From an uncultured Pirellulaceae bacterium (GTDB lineage: Bacteria; Planctomycetota; Planctomycetia; Pirellulales; Pirellulaceae): DNA of 62,552 nucleotides. This document shows, piece after piece, positions 24,087 through 32,661 of this stretch (positions are counted from its first letter, which is position 1; each line of letters opens with the position of its first letter). The position numbers and the translations under genes are program-made. The notes below the pieces were generated by a model. That model searched no databases, was not told where the DNA came from, and saw nothing but the letters and a program-made list of their open reading frames with translations. The stretch spans positions 1 through 62,552 of the forward strand of contig CALFUT010000026.1 of assembly GCA_937929805.1 (NCBI GenBank), read 5' to 3'.

Positions 24087-26363
24087 TTACCAATCCTTTT
24101 CAACCGGAACTCGTTGTTGACGTTGTCTCTGACGTTGGCGATACCGCCGAATCATGTCACGGTCTCGAACGGCCTGCAGCAGCTTCAAAGCCTCCTGCCG
24201 AGTCATCATCCCGTTTTCCGATCCCGGCTGTTGAGCAACAGCGCCGGATGCATTTTCTTGTTCGGGACTGTCTTCTGACGCCGATGGGTTAACGCTAGAG
24301 AGTTCTCCCTCGCGCGGCTGATTGCCTCCGCTTTCGTCTTCGTCTTCGTCGCCGGAAGCGTTTTGCGATTCATCCTCGGACGCACCGCTTTCTTGTTTGG
24401 AAGTTGGTGAGTTTTCCGCGTCACGCTGAGAACCTGTCTCGTTCTGCTTTCCTTGCATCGAGTCGCTTTCCGAATTCGACCCATCTTCCGCGTCAGATTG
24501 CTCGCCTTGCGGGCCTGAATCTTGTTGATCCGAAGTTTGATCGGCATTCTCACCGTCGGCTTTGGCACTAGATTGCGAATCAGATTGCTCCTCTTGGGAG
24601 GAACCGTCATCCTGCGACTGGTCTCCGCGATCAGACTCTTGCTTGTCTTGAGATTTAGTTTGGTCCGATTTCTGTTGTTGCTGCGAATCCGTTTCTTTGT
24701 TCGACTTCTGATCTTCGTTAGATTTTTGCCCTTCTTGATCATTGTCCTGCGACTGCTGATCTTCGTTTTGCTGCTGCTGTTCTTTTAGCTGCTGTTTCAA
24801 TTGTTGGATCAGCTTTGTCGCCCGCTCCAGATTCTCGCGTGCATCGGACAGGCTTCGATCAAGCCGCAACGCACTACGAAAATACTGGGATGCCTGCTGA
24901 AGCTCCACGATCGCCGCCTCGGGTTCTTGCTGAGCCAGCGGGAGTGCTTTCGCGTAGCAGCAGTTGCCCAAGTTGTAGCGACTGTGGCTGGCGATCTGAG
25001 TGTTTGAAGACGCGGCGGTCTCCGAAAACAGGGCGAGTGCCGCATCAATATCGGAGTTGCGATAGTGAGCGTTAGCAAGATTGTAGTTTAACGCGTCTTG
25101 ATGCTCAGCATTTGAGCTCCCGATCGCGTTGTGGGCTTCGATTGCGTTGTAAGCTTCGATGGCCTCCGTTGTTTTATTTTCTCGTACCAATTCGTTGGCG
25201 GCATTGATTCGATCGGCTACCGTTTCGTCACGCCGGTCGGTTGCTTGGCCGCTCGCCACAGCCGGAAAACACATGCACATCAACAAGGCGGCTTGAGCAA
25301 CTTTCGAAACTCGTTCACGTCGCGGCGAGCTAACGATACGCTTCGACGCAGAATCGACCTTGCGATTGGCCGACGCACCGCTCAACCAGACATGCAGCAA
25401 TAAGCACACGAACGCCGGAAACGCGAACCACTGAAAGCGAGGAACGAACGCGTTGATCTTAGCCGTTTCGAACTCAGATTTTTCCACATTGGCGATGTAT
25501 CTGTGGTACACCTCCGCCATGTTGACTCGTTTGGTTCCTGCTGGGATGTAAGCCGCGTCCGATTCGGTCGCAATCCGTTTCAATATGTCACCGTTAAGCT
25601 TTGACCAGACCTGTTGACCGTTGTGCTGGACGAATTGCTCGCGACGCCTGCCCTGCCCTCCTCCATCGTTCGGAATTCGGGCCCCCTCGGCGACGTCCCC
25701 AAGTCCAACGGTAAAAATTCTTAACCCATTCTCTTCGTGAAGTTGCTTGGTAAGCTCGACCGGCTTGCTTTCCTGATCTTCGCCGTCGGTAAATAGGACG
25801 ATCGTTTTATGGTCATTCGTTTTCGAAAGAAACGCCTCCGACGCCGCCTTTATCGCAACGCCCAATCGCGATCCTCCCACCGAAACAAAATCGGGGCCGA
25901 CCGAGTCCAACTTTTGCTGAAAATCATGGTAATGATTCGTCAATGGAACGGCTTGCTTGGCATCACCTGCGAAAGCGACTAAACCAACTCGATCGCCTGC
26001 CATTTCAGCAAGCATGTCCTTGATCTGTTGTTTGGCACGCGAGAGACGATTCGGTTTCGCGTCCTGAGCCAACATGCTGCGGGACACGTCGAGTGCAAAC
26101 ACAACCTCGAGTCCTCGCTGGGGAACTTCGCGTGTCGTCTTGCCCCAACGAATGTCCATGCAAGCCAACGCCAAAAGTGCTACGCCTGAAGTAAGCAGCG
26201 TCGTGGAAACAAAATTCGCAAGCCCGCGAGCCTGTCGTTCTGGACCACCGAACTGCCGCCGACACCGTCGGTTCAGCCACGCGCTGCGGACGCACAACAG
26301 CACAACCACCGGAACCGCGGCCAGCAGCCAAGCCATTTCTGGGTTGCCAATTTCGTAATTCAT
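24087..26363 (-). CDS. BatB-BatC fusion: VWA domain plus TPR and acidic tail
   Basis: 758 residues. The N-terminal part is BatB-like: two membrane helices (MAWLLAAVPVVVLLCV; LLTSGVALLALACMDI), then a von Willebrand A domain (about 90-290) with MIDAS motif FALDVSRSMLAQD, GDRVGLVAFAGDA, SVGGSRLGVAI and IVLFTDGEDQES. A third helix (WFAFPAFVCLLLHVWLSG) is followed by BatC-like TPR repeats (ALNYNLANAHYRNSDIDAAL; SRYNLGNCCYAKALPL). Residues about 555-740 are a long Gln/Ser/Glu/Asp tract, unusually extended. ATG 26363 overlaps the batA stop as ATGA and has GAGG upstream, so the genes are translationally coupled. Probably a MoxR-linked complex at the inner membrane. Confidence 0.87.
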   Translation of the reverse strand: MNYEIGNPEMAWLLAAVPVVVLLCVRSAWLNRRCRRQFGGPERQARGLANFVSTTLLTSGVALLALACMDIRWGKTTREVPQRGLEVVFALDVSRSMLAQDAKPNRLSRAKQQIKDMLAEMAGDRVGLVAFAGDAKQAVPLTNHYHDFQQKLDSVGPDFVSVGGSRLGVAIKAASEAFLSKTNDHKTIVLFTDGEDQESKPVELTKQLHEENGLRIFTVGLGDVAEGARIPNDGGGQGRRREQFVQHNGQQVWSKLNGDILKRIATESDAAYIPAGTKRVNMAEVYHRYIANVEKSEFETAKINAFVPRFQWFAFPAFVCLLLHVWLSGASANRKVDSASKRIVSSPRRERVSKVAQAALLMCMCFPAVASGQATDRRDETVADRINAANELVRENKTTEAIEAYNAIEAHNAIGSSNAEHQDALNYNLANAHYRNSDIDAALALFSETAASSNTQIASHSRYNLGNCCYAKALPLAQQEPEAAIVELQQASQYFRSALRLDRSLSDARENLERATKLIQQLKQQLKEQQQQNEDQQSQDNDQEGQKSNEDQKSNKETDSQQQQKSDQTKSQDKQESDRGDQSQDDGSSQEEQSDSQSSAKADGENADQTSDQQDSGPQGEQSDAEDGSNSESDSMQGKQNETGSQRDAENSPTSKQESGASEDESQNASGDEDEDESGGNQPREGELSSVNPSASEDSPEQENASGAVAQQPGSENGMMTRQEALKLLQAVRDRDMIRRYRQRQRQRQQRVPVEKDW

Positions 26364-27427
26364 GCCACTTCCCTCAACCACGAATGTTGCAAGATCACGC
26401 CGGCCAGCATCAGCGAGAACGAAATCAACAAGGTCGCGGGCAGCTTCAACCAAGACGAACGCCACGGCTGGACAGCCAGTTCAAGGTAGTCAACATAAGT
26501 CTCTGTTTCGACTTTCGTCTTTTCCAGCTGATCGATTTCAGCGTAGATCGAGGCAAGCGAATCCGTGTCGGTTGCTCGGAAGTATTTGCCACCGGTGACT
26601 TCGGCGATCTTTTTCAGCGTGGCCTCATCAATGTTTACCTCCATCATCCGGACTCGTCGCCGCCCGAACGCGTCTTGCACAGGGACCGGCGCCTGCCCCT
26701 TCGTTCCAATGCCGATCGCGTAGATCCTGATACCCAGCGTTTGAGCCACCTCGGCTGCCGCAATCGGTTCCAGCTCGCCGGCGGTGTTTTCTCCGTCGGT
26801 CAGGAGAATCATGATCTTGCTTTTGACTTTCTGCTCGCGTCTCTCATCAAGTGCATTCAGCTTTTCGACCGCCAGCGCGATTGCGTCACCGATTGCGGTC
26901 CCGTCTTCACTTCTCACGTCGACAATCTGGGTATTGTCTAAGCTGGAAGTCAAAAATCCATGATCGAGCGTCGGTGGTGTGACGCCGTCGGCATAGCCGG
27001 CAAACGTAATCAGCCCGACGAGGTCACTGAATCGCCCGTCCAATGATTCGTCACCAAGAATAAACTTCGCTGCAACATTTTTGATAGCCGTCAAACGGTC
27101 CACATGTTCGCCATCGATCTTGAAATCAAGTGCTCTCATACTGCCACTGCGGTCAACGACCATTTCAATGGCGATGCCTTCGCTTTCGGTGGTGGTTTGG
27201 TCGCGGCCTTCACGCGGTCGAGCAAGGCTGATAATCAGAAACAGTAACGCAAGCAGCGTCAGCAACTTTGGCAGCCAAAGAATTCGCTGCCGAAATGTTG
27301 GCGTCAACTGACTGGCGAGCGAAGTGCTGCTAAAGTCGATCGCCCGACTATCGCGAGATTTAAAAAGTCGCCAACCTATTAGCACAAGCAGAGGCAACAG
27401 CAGAAACCACAACGGAGAATGGAACAT
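26360..27427 (-). CDS. batA: BatA, membrane-anchored von Willebrand A protein
   Basis: 355 residues. N-terminal membrane helix (LWFLLLPLLVLIGWRLF), second helix (LPKLLTLLALLFLIISLARP), then a VWA domain with complete MIDAS: MVVDRSGSMRALDF, DLVGLITFAGYADG, DGTAIGDAIALAV and MILLTDGENTAGE. A C-terminal helix (LPATLLISFSLMLAGVILQH) anchors the end. It works with BatB and the MoxR ATPase as a chaperone-like or surface-assembly module, a role known only in outline. ATG 27427 shares one base with the preceding stop (TGATG), showing coupling. The frame begins one codon earlier with TTG. Confidence 0.9.
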   Translation of the reverse strand: MFHSPLWFLLLPLLVLIGWRLFKSRDSRAIDFSSTSLASQLTPTFRQRILWLPKLLTLLALLFLIISLARPREGRDQTTTESEGIAIEMVVDRSGSMRALDFKIDGEHVDRLTAIKNVAAKFILGDESLDGRFSDLVGLITFAGYADGVTPPTLDHGFLTSSLDNTQIVDVRSEDGTAIGDAIALAVEKLNALDERREQKVKSKIMILLTDGENTAGELEPIAAAEVAQTLGIRIYAIGIGTKGQAPVPVQDAFGRRRVRMMEVNIDEATLKKIAEVTGGKYFRATDTDSLASIYAEIDQLEKTKVETETYVDYLELAVQPWRSSWLKLPATLLISFSLMLAGVILQHSWLREVA

Positions 27428-28734
27428 CAAGCCACCTCCTTCTGCCGCGCAGGTAGATCGAGATCTTGCTTATTAAGCGTCAAGTCATCCAATTGGCTGA
27501 TTAGCGAACGTGCGTTATCGAGCAGCTTAGCTTCCTCGCCCTGCGAGATCGAAAAGCCCCCAAACTTCACTTTTTCGGACATTGCAAAGGCCTGCTCAAC
27601 CCCCGAAACAAGAGACGGGCTGACGCCAATTTGCAAAAGCTGATCAGTGATCGCGTTGGCCGATAAGCTAGTTGCTGGGAACGCAAATCGCTCCTCCAGA
27701 TAGCGGCGCACGACGGATTCTACTCGAACGAAGTCAGTTTCTTGATCGCTCAATTGAGCCAATGCCCAGTCGCGGGCTGACAGTGACGTTTTTTGGCGTT
27801 TGGCGATCAGCAAACCGCCGGCTAACAGGGCCAATACGAATCCGGCAGCCAACGAAACCCAAACGGCACTCGTCGAGGATGACTCCGACTGATCGACATC
27901 AACTAGGTCGGCAATGTCAGCAAACTTGGTTAGATCCGCTGATGACTCAACAACGCTCACTACCGAGATCTCAACCGGGTCGGTCCCGAGCAGCTTTGCG
28001 CTGCCGCCTTTCTCTTTGACCGAAATTTCAATTTCCGGAACACGCTGGTCACCGGTTTCGACCGTTTCGAGAAGAAGCGTTCTCGTCCAAACGCTACCGC
28101 TGGAGTCACCGACAATCGCCTGCCCAACACGATCCTTGATTTCCAGCACGTCAAACGAGCCAAGCTTATCCTCAATTTCTTGAAAGTTGACTTTTGTGTC
28201 GCGAGGTCCGGTGACCGTGATCACGAATTCGAACGGGTCTGCAATTTGGACTTCGGCCCGGGCGGCGTTTGCGGTTAGTTCAATCGCTTGTGCCTGCGAA
28301 GCACAGGGCAGCACAAACATTCCAGCCAAAGTAGGTATGACAAACAAAAAATGACCTAGATGGCCAGTCACACTTTTTCCGCGTGACACCGACGCTCGGG
28401 AGGGGAACGCTCCGTCCGCACCCAATTGATGATTCAACGTTTTCCTCCGCACGGCCCGGGAGGGGAAGGCTCCGTCCGCCCCCAATCGATGATTCAACGT
28501 TTTCCTCCGCACGGCGCGGGAGGGGAAGGCTCCGTCCGCCCCACTTGGATGGCTACGCGTTTTCCTCCGCGCGGCTCGGGCGGAGCCTCGCCCTCCCGAT
28601 GATGCGAAAACCATTGAACCAAGCGACACCGTTGCCATCACAATAGATGAGACGACGGCTTTTAATACATCAGTGCAACTGCAAGACCGCCGTTGCCCAG
28701 CTGGAACCCATTTGCAAAAACTGGTTAACCTCAT
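27427..28734 (-). CDS. BatD-like membrane protein with repeat-derived N-terminus
   Basis: 435 residues from ATG 28734, whose ATGA overlaps the stop of the DUF58 gene. The conserved part starts near residue 125: a signal-like segment (LFVIPTLAGMFVLPCASQAQ), a BatD-like beta domain (IADPFEFVITVTGPRDTKVN, LLETVETGDQRVPEIEI), a helix (VWVSLAAGFVLALLAGGLLI) and a cytoplasmic helical end (VVRRYLEERFAFPATSLSAN). Residues 46-112 are three 20-residue copies of translated intergenic repeat (ADGAFPSRAVRRKTLNH). Either the repeat has been read into the protein, or translation really starts at GTG 28371 (GGA about 7 bases upstream), giving 314 residues with a clean signal peptide. Membership of the moxR-bat operon is firm. 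Confidence 0.75.
   Translation of the reverse strand: MRLTSFCKWVPAGQRRSCSCTDVLKAVVSSIVMATVSLGSMVFASSGGRGSARAARRKTRSHPSGADGAFPSRAVRRKTLNHRLGADGAFPSRAVRRKTLNHQLGADGAFPSRASVSRGKSVTGHLGHFLFVIPTLAGMFVLPCASQAQAIELTANAARAEVQIADPFEFVITVTGPRDTKVNFQEIEDKLGSFDVLEIKDRVGQAIVGDSSGSVWTRTLLLETVETGDQRVPEIEISVKEKGGSAKLLGTDPVEISVVSVVESSADLTKFADIADLVDVDQSESSSTSAVWVSLAAGFVLALLAGGLLIAKRQKTSLSARDWALAQLSDQETDFVRVESVVRRYLEERFAFPATSLSANAITDQLLQIGVSPSLVSGVEQAFAMSEKVKFGGFSISQGEEAKLLDNARSLISQLDDLTLNKQDLDLPARQKEVA
28398..28597 (+). repeat. Interspersed palindromic repeat, copy 2, with two 60-bp tandem partial copies
   Basis: Units 28398-28457 and 28458-28517 (56 of 60 identical) precede a full 80-bp copy (28518-28597). 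Each begins GGGAGGGGAA(G/C)GCTCCGTCC; the full copy ends in the near-complement GGCGGAGCCTCGCCCTCCC. All lengths keep the minus-strand reading frame open. Confidence 0.85.
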
Positions 28735-29603
28735 CGCTGCTCCCTTCGATGGAAGTAACGTCGTAGCGGATCAACAATGTCTTGGCCGGTTGTCAGTTGG
28801 ATCGGCTCCAACTGGAGTCGGCGAAACATGGCAACTCGATCCGATTCTTGGCGAGCGTAAATCTCTTGGAAGCGATTGCGGTTTTTGCTGCTGGATATGT
28901 CCACCATCACAAGCTGACCGGTTTCATTGTCGCGTAAACGTACCAATCCAACGTTGGGAAGTTCTCGCTCGCGAGGATCGCCGACGGTGATGGGGACAAT
29001 GTCGTGGCGTCGAGTGGCTACCTTCAGCACGGACTCGAACCCGGAATCGAAAAAATCGCTGACCAAAAACACAACGCTTCGCCGTTTGCTCGTTCGATTA
29101 AGATGCTCAAGCGCGGTGCGAATGCACGTCCCGGTCCCTACCGGCTGGCAGTACAAAAGTTCGCGAATGATTCTCAACACGTGACGACTGCCCTTGCGTG
29201 GCGGGATTGATTTTTCAATCTGGTCGGTGAACAACGTCACGCCAATTTTGTCATTGTTCTTGGTCGCTGACATCGCCAGCGTCGCACCAAGTTCCGCGAT
29301 CAAATCACGTTTTGTTTGCGACTGGGTCCCGAACTCGACAGACCGGCTCAAGTCAATCATCAACAGCACGGACATTTCACGTTCTTCACGGAAGAGCTTG
29401 ACGAACGGCTGATCGCTTCGGGCCGTCACATTCCAATCGATTGTGCGGACATCGTCGCCGACTTGATATGGCCGCACCTCTTCGAACTCGATGCCTCGGC
29501 CCTTGAACGCCGAATTCCACGACCCCGCCAATAGCTCATTCACTTGGTGTGAGCTGCGAATTTGAATGCGGCGTATTTTCTGAAAAACTTCTTTAGAAAT
29601 CAT
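28731..29603 (-). CDS. DUF58 (MoxR-associated) VWA-like protein
   Basis: 290 residues, the usual length. DUF58 proteins always accompany MoxR ATPases and have a VWA-like fold; their direct function is unsettled. Motifs: SSHQVNELLAGSWNSAFKGR followed by GIEFEEVRPYQVGDDVRTID and WNVTARSDQPFVKLFREERE, the DUF58 core; then VLLMIDLSRSVEFG (degenerate MIDAS DxSxS), IGVTLFTDQ and VFLVSDFFDSG. No membrane helix. It follows moxR by 70 bases and overlaps the next gene by 4 bases. Confidence 0.92.
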   Translation of the reverse strand: MISKEVFQKIRRIQIRSSHQVNELLAGSWNSAFKGRGIEFEEVRPYQVGDDVRTIDWNVTARSDQPFVKLFREEREMSVLLMIDLSRSVEFGTQSQTKRDLIAELGATLAMSATKNNDKIGVTLFTDQIEKSIPPRKGSRHVLRIIRELLYCQPVGTGTCIRTALEHLNRTSKRRSVVFLVSDFFDSGFESVLKVATRRHDIVPITVGDPRERELPNVGLVRLRDNETGQLVMVDISSSKNRNRFQEIYARQESDRVAMFRRLQLEPIQLTTGQDIVDPLRRYFHRREQR

Positions 29604-29673
29604 GAAAGTAGGATGGATTCTCAGTCAGACCCGGAATGAGGTAAACAGCAAGCCAAGCGGGAACAAACTGGTA

Positions 29674-30669
29674 TCAGGGCATCGCGATACGATCGAGAAT
29701 CTGCCCGACGATTGACTCCGATGTCAACTCTTCCGCTTCCGCTTCGTAAGTGATCGCGACTCGATGCCGCAAAATGTCCATGGCTAGGTCTCGCACATCC
29801 GACGGAGTCACATAAGCCCGGCCTGCCAAGAATGCATTCGCCTTGGATGCAAGAGCCAAGTTGATCGTGGCGCGTGGCGATCCGCCAAACTGAATCATGG
29901 GCGACAGATTCATGCCGTACGATTCCGGTGAGCGCGTCGCCATGATCAGATCGACGATGTAGCCCTCGACTTTTTCGTCAAGGTAGATTTCATCAACCAG
30001 CTTTCTGGCCTCAAGGATTTCGGCGGGACTTGTCACCGCCGTGATACTCACGCTAGTTTCTGTTTTGCTCATCCGCCGGAGGATTTGCAATTCTTCGTCG
30101 CGGTTTGGATAGTCAACAATGACTTTCAGCATGAAGCGATCGGTCTGAGCCTCGGGCAATGGATAGGTCCCTTCTTGTTCGACAGGGTTCTGCGTCGCCA
30201 TCACCAAAAACGGATTGTCCAGCTCAAACGTTTCCGAACCGATCGTCACTTGACGCTCTTGCATCGCCTCAAGGAGAGCACTTTGCACTTTCGCCGGCGC
30301 GCGATTGATCTCATCGGCAAGAATTAGGTTCGAAAAGATCGGTCCCTTCTGGACGACAAACGTTTGCTCTTGTGGGCGATAGACCTGAGTCCCGATCAAG
30401 TCGGCCGGCAGCAAGTCGGGCGTGAACTGAATTCGTTGGAAACCTGTATCGATGGCTTTCGCGAGGCTGGCGACGGCGGTTGTTTTAGCGAGCCCCGGAA
30501 CGCCCTCGATCAGCAGATGCCCGCCCGTCAGCAAGCCGATTAGCATGCGATGAACCAGCTGCTCCTGCCCAACCAGCACGCGATTGACTTCGCCCACGAT
30601 CCGGCGAAACGGTTCGCTATCCAGCTTGATTCTCTCGGACGCCTGTTCGATTTCCACTTGGCGGTTCAT
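29674..30669 (-). CDS. moxR: MoxR-family AAA+ ATPase
   Basis: 331-residue AAA+ ATPase of the MoxR/APE2220 group, which assists maturation or assembly of partner proteins, usually VWA proteins encoded next to it. Walker A is GVPGLAKTTA (about 56-65), Walker B LILADEINRAPAK, sensor 1 MATQNPVEQEGTYPLPEAQ with the conserved QTDRF, and sensor 2 GGSPRATINLALASKANAFL. The full length matches the family. It is the first gene of the six-gene minus-strand operon ending at 21318. A weak promoter candidate lies at 30706-30734. Confidence 0.95.
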   Translation of the reverse strand: MNRQVEIEQASERIKLDSEPFRRIVGEVNRVLVGQEQLVHRMLIGLLTGGHLLIEGVPGLAKTTAVASLAKAIDTGFQRIQFTPDLLPADLIGTQVYRPQEQTFVVQKGPIFSNLILADEINRAPAKVQSALLEAMQERQVTIGSETFELDNPFLVMATQNPVEQEGTYPLPEAQTDRFMLKVIVDYPNRDEELQILRRMSKTETSVSITAVTSPAEILEARKLVDEIYLDEKVEGYIVDLIMATRSPESYGMNLSPMIQFGGSPRATINLALASKANAFLAGRAYVTPSDVRDLAMDILRHRVAITYEAEAEELTSESIVGQILDRIAMP

Positions 30670-30705
30670 GTGCGGCTGTCTTTCATGGATTGACTGGTAG
30701 TTCGA

Positions 30706-30734
30706 TACTTAGGCAATGATTTAGTCGCTGCCAA
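30706..30734 (-). promoter_or_regulatory. Weak candidate promoter for the moxR-bat operon
   Basis: On the minus strand TTGGCA (30729-30734) and TAAGTA (30706-30711) are 17 bases apart, about 37 bases before the moxR start. The -10 is a poor match; judged by eye. Confidence 0.28.
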
Positions 30735-30953
30735 CAAGCTGTTCGGTGTGGAATTTTTGAATATTTCCCGGAGATTACCGAAAACTTTCGGCTTGGGCAA
30801 TGCACATGCCCCGGTACACGAGTCACGTGCACCTCGCTAACTGGAACGGTGCAGACGACATGATCATTGCTGGTTTAGCAAGCTGGCGACTGATTGGCTG
30901 GGCTCGTGCAAGACATCGCAACCGAGCATTTCCGAATTCCACAAAAATAATGA

Positions 30954-30984
30954 TTGAGTTATCGAAATATCCCGATATATTGAT
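30954..30984 (+). promoter_or_regulatory. Promoter with overlapping ArsR-type operator
   Basis: TTGAGT (30954-30959) and TATATT (30976-30981) are 16 bases apart. An imperfect inverted repeat ATCGAAATAT-CCCG-ATATATTGAT (30961-30984, 8 of 10 pairs) covers the spacer and -10 box. It lies 22 bases upstream of the ArsR-family start, so autorepression of this gene and the transporter genes is the simplest reading. Confidence 0.6.
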
Positions 30985-31005
30985 TCGCGAAAGGGATACG
31001 GATCC

Positions 31006-31314
31006 ATGAACAGGCCTAGAAAAACGAAACCGCTCGACATTGAAGCGCTAACCGCTGCCGCAGAATGCTTGAAGACGCTTGCACATCCGCATCGTCTACA
31101 AATCGTGCAGTTGTTGCTTTCAGGTAAAGAGCTGTCGGTCAACGAAATCGCCGAAGAGTGCGACTTGAATCAGCCAACCACTTCGGATCACCTGCGATTG
31201 ATGCAGCGATGTGGTTTTCTGCAAAGCCAAAGAAGCGGACGAGCCGTTTTCTATTCGGTGTCAGAACCGCATCTTCAAGACATCATGACCTGCATCCAAA
31301 ATCGTTTTGGTTAG
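31006..31314 (+). CDS. ArsR-family transcriptional regulator
   Basis: 102-residue winged-helix repressor. The family core is plain: AECLKTLAHPHRLQIVQLLL, SVNEIAEECDLNQPTTSDHL (recognition helix) and MQRCGFLQSQRSGRAVFYSV (wing). Cysteines are at 21, 52, 69 and 96. They do not form the CxCxxC arsenic site of ArsR, and they do not clearly match the two-Cys pattern of SqrR/BigR sulfide sensors. Linkage to YeeE/YedE genes nevertheless suggests a sulfur-species signal. A palindrome overlaps its promoter at 30961-30984. A small hairpin (CACGTTGT / ACAACGTG, 31317-31339) follows the stop. Confidence 0.88.
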   Translation: MNRPRKTKPLDIEALTAAAECLKTLAHPHRLQIVQLLLSGKELSVNEIAEECDLNQPTTSDHLRLMQRCGFLQSQRSGRAVFYSVSEPHLQDIMTCIQNRFG

Positions 31315-31410
31315 CACACGTTGTTTTTTTGACAACGTGCTGACAAACGTCTTGCAGCTGTCCGGCAACAAACTTCAGACTTAACTGCTTGAATCATTTG
31401 GGGAAACAAG

Positions 31411-31893
31411 ATGGACTTCATTCTACAACCGTGGCCGTGGTGGTTTTCGGGTGTCTTGGTTGGCTTAACGGTTCCGCTGCTTTACCTCCTTACAGGACAA
31501 GGCTTTGGGATTTCAACCAGCTTTCAACAAATCGGCGCGATGTGTTCACCCAACTCCAAGCTGGCGTACCTTCGCGACTTCAACAAGCGTAAAGGAATGT
31601 GGACGCTGATGTTCGTGATCGGGATCGCAGCCGGAGGCTTTATTGCGAACCGGTTTCTATCAGCTGAGCGGATCGAATTTTTCCCTGAGTCGTACACGTC
31701 CGTGGGCGGAGCGATTCGACTGCTCGTTGGTGGGATTCTGATTGGGTTTGGGACTCGCTACGCAGGCGGCTGCACTTCGGGCCATGCGATCACTGGAATC
31801 GCGAACCTCAACTGGCCCAGTCTTGTCGCCACGATCTTCTTCTTTGTGGGCGGTTTAGGAGTGACTTGGGGACTTGGCAGCTTGATCTTTTAG
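31411..31893 (+). CDS. YeeE/YedE (sulf_transp) membrane protein, first half
   Basis: 160-residue membrane protein with four hydrophobic helices. It matches the YeeE/YedE family, which takes up thiosulfate or related sulfur compounds. Signatures: WWFSGVLVGLTVPLLYLLTG (helix 1), FGISTSFQQIGAMCSPNSK with Cys, LLVGGILIGFGTRYAGGCTS followed by GHAITGIANL, with the conserved GGCTSGH cysteine. Many genomes encode the transporter as two short proteins, as here. It starts 97 bases after the regulator and 11 bases separate it from the second half; the three probably share one promoter. Confidence 0.87.
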   Translation: MDFILQPWPWWFSGVLVGLTVPLLYLLTGQGFGISTSFQQIGAMCSPNSKLAYLRDFNKRKGMWTLMFVIGIAAGGFIANRFLSAERIEFFPESYTSVGGAIRLLVGGILIGFGTRYAGGCTSGHAITGIANLNWPSLVATIFFFVGGLGVTWGLGSLIF

Positions 31894-31903
31894 GAGAATC
31901 CAA

Positions 31904-32398
31904 ATGGAAGTAAAAACTCAAAACGAAATCAATTTAAATCCAGCTTCTGAACATGCAGCTGACATTCCTACCGCCGGCATTTCAGGTTTGACTTTGGCCA
32001 TGTCCCTGTTGATGGGAACCTATTTTGGCATCGTGCTCACCAAGTCCGAAGTCGTTCGCTGGCAACGGGTGCATGACATGTTCCTGTTTAAGGAACCTCA
32101 CATGTATTTGATCATTGGCGTGGGAGTCGTCGTCGCGATGGTTTCGATGTTGATCATCCAATCAGTTCAAGCGAAATCAATCGAAGGCAAACCGATCAAG
32201 TACAAGCCCAAGCCATTTCACAAAGGTGTAGTGATTGGAGGTACGATCTTTGGTGCCGGCTGGGCCATCACCGGAGCATGTCCCGGTCCAATCTACGCTC
32301 AAGTTGGTGCAGGGGCATGGATGGGCCTGTTTACGTTAATCGGAGCACTCATCGGAATGTTTGCTTACGCCGCTCTCAAGCCGAAGCTTCCACATTGA
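31904..32398 (+). CDS. YeeE/YedE (sulf_transp) membrane protein, second half
   Basis: 164 residues. Helices are ISGLTLAMSLLMGTYFGIVL, LIIGVGVVVAMVSMLIIQSV, VIGGTIFGAGWAITGACPGP and MGLFTLIGALIGMFAYAAL. GAGWAITGACPGPIYAQVGA is the conserved Cys-containing motif of the second half of YeeE/YedE transporters. The N-terminal 30 residues are soluble. Start ATG 31904 follows AGGAGA, 7 bases upstream. It would pair with the preceding protein to make a complete pore for a sulfur compound; the exact substrate is not shown by the sequence. Confidence 0.87.
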   Translation: MEVKTQNEINLNPASEHAADIPTAGISGLTLAMSLLMGTYFGIVLTKSEVVRWQRVHDMFLFKEPHMYLIIGVGVVVAMVSMLIIQSVQAKSIEGKPIKYKPKPFHKGVVIGGTIFGAGWAITGACPGPIYAQVGAGAWMGLFTLIGALIGMFAYAALKPKLPH

Positions 32399-32661
32399 TC
32401 AGCAGTGACTCAGTACTCCAGAGCTTTCACGAGAAACTGAAAGCCTTCATCAATCGGCCTCGGGTGCGACAAGCATGCGTCTTTGACGATCGGATAAGCA
32501 AGGCGTTAGACTGGGCGGACGAAAGAACTTTTCCAAGTCTGCTGCGGGTGTTGGGTCGCAGAATGCGTTGCCGCGCAGCTTGGACATGCAACCGAGCGGA
32601 TATGTGAATTGGATTATTCCCAAACGAAACACGCGTCCTAATCCTTTTAACTCACTTTCAA

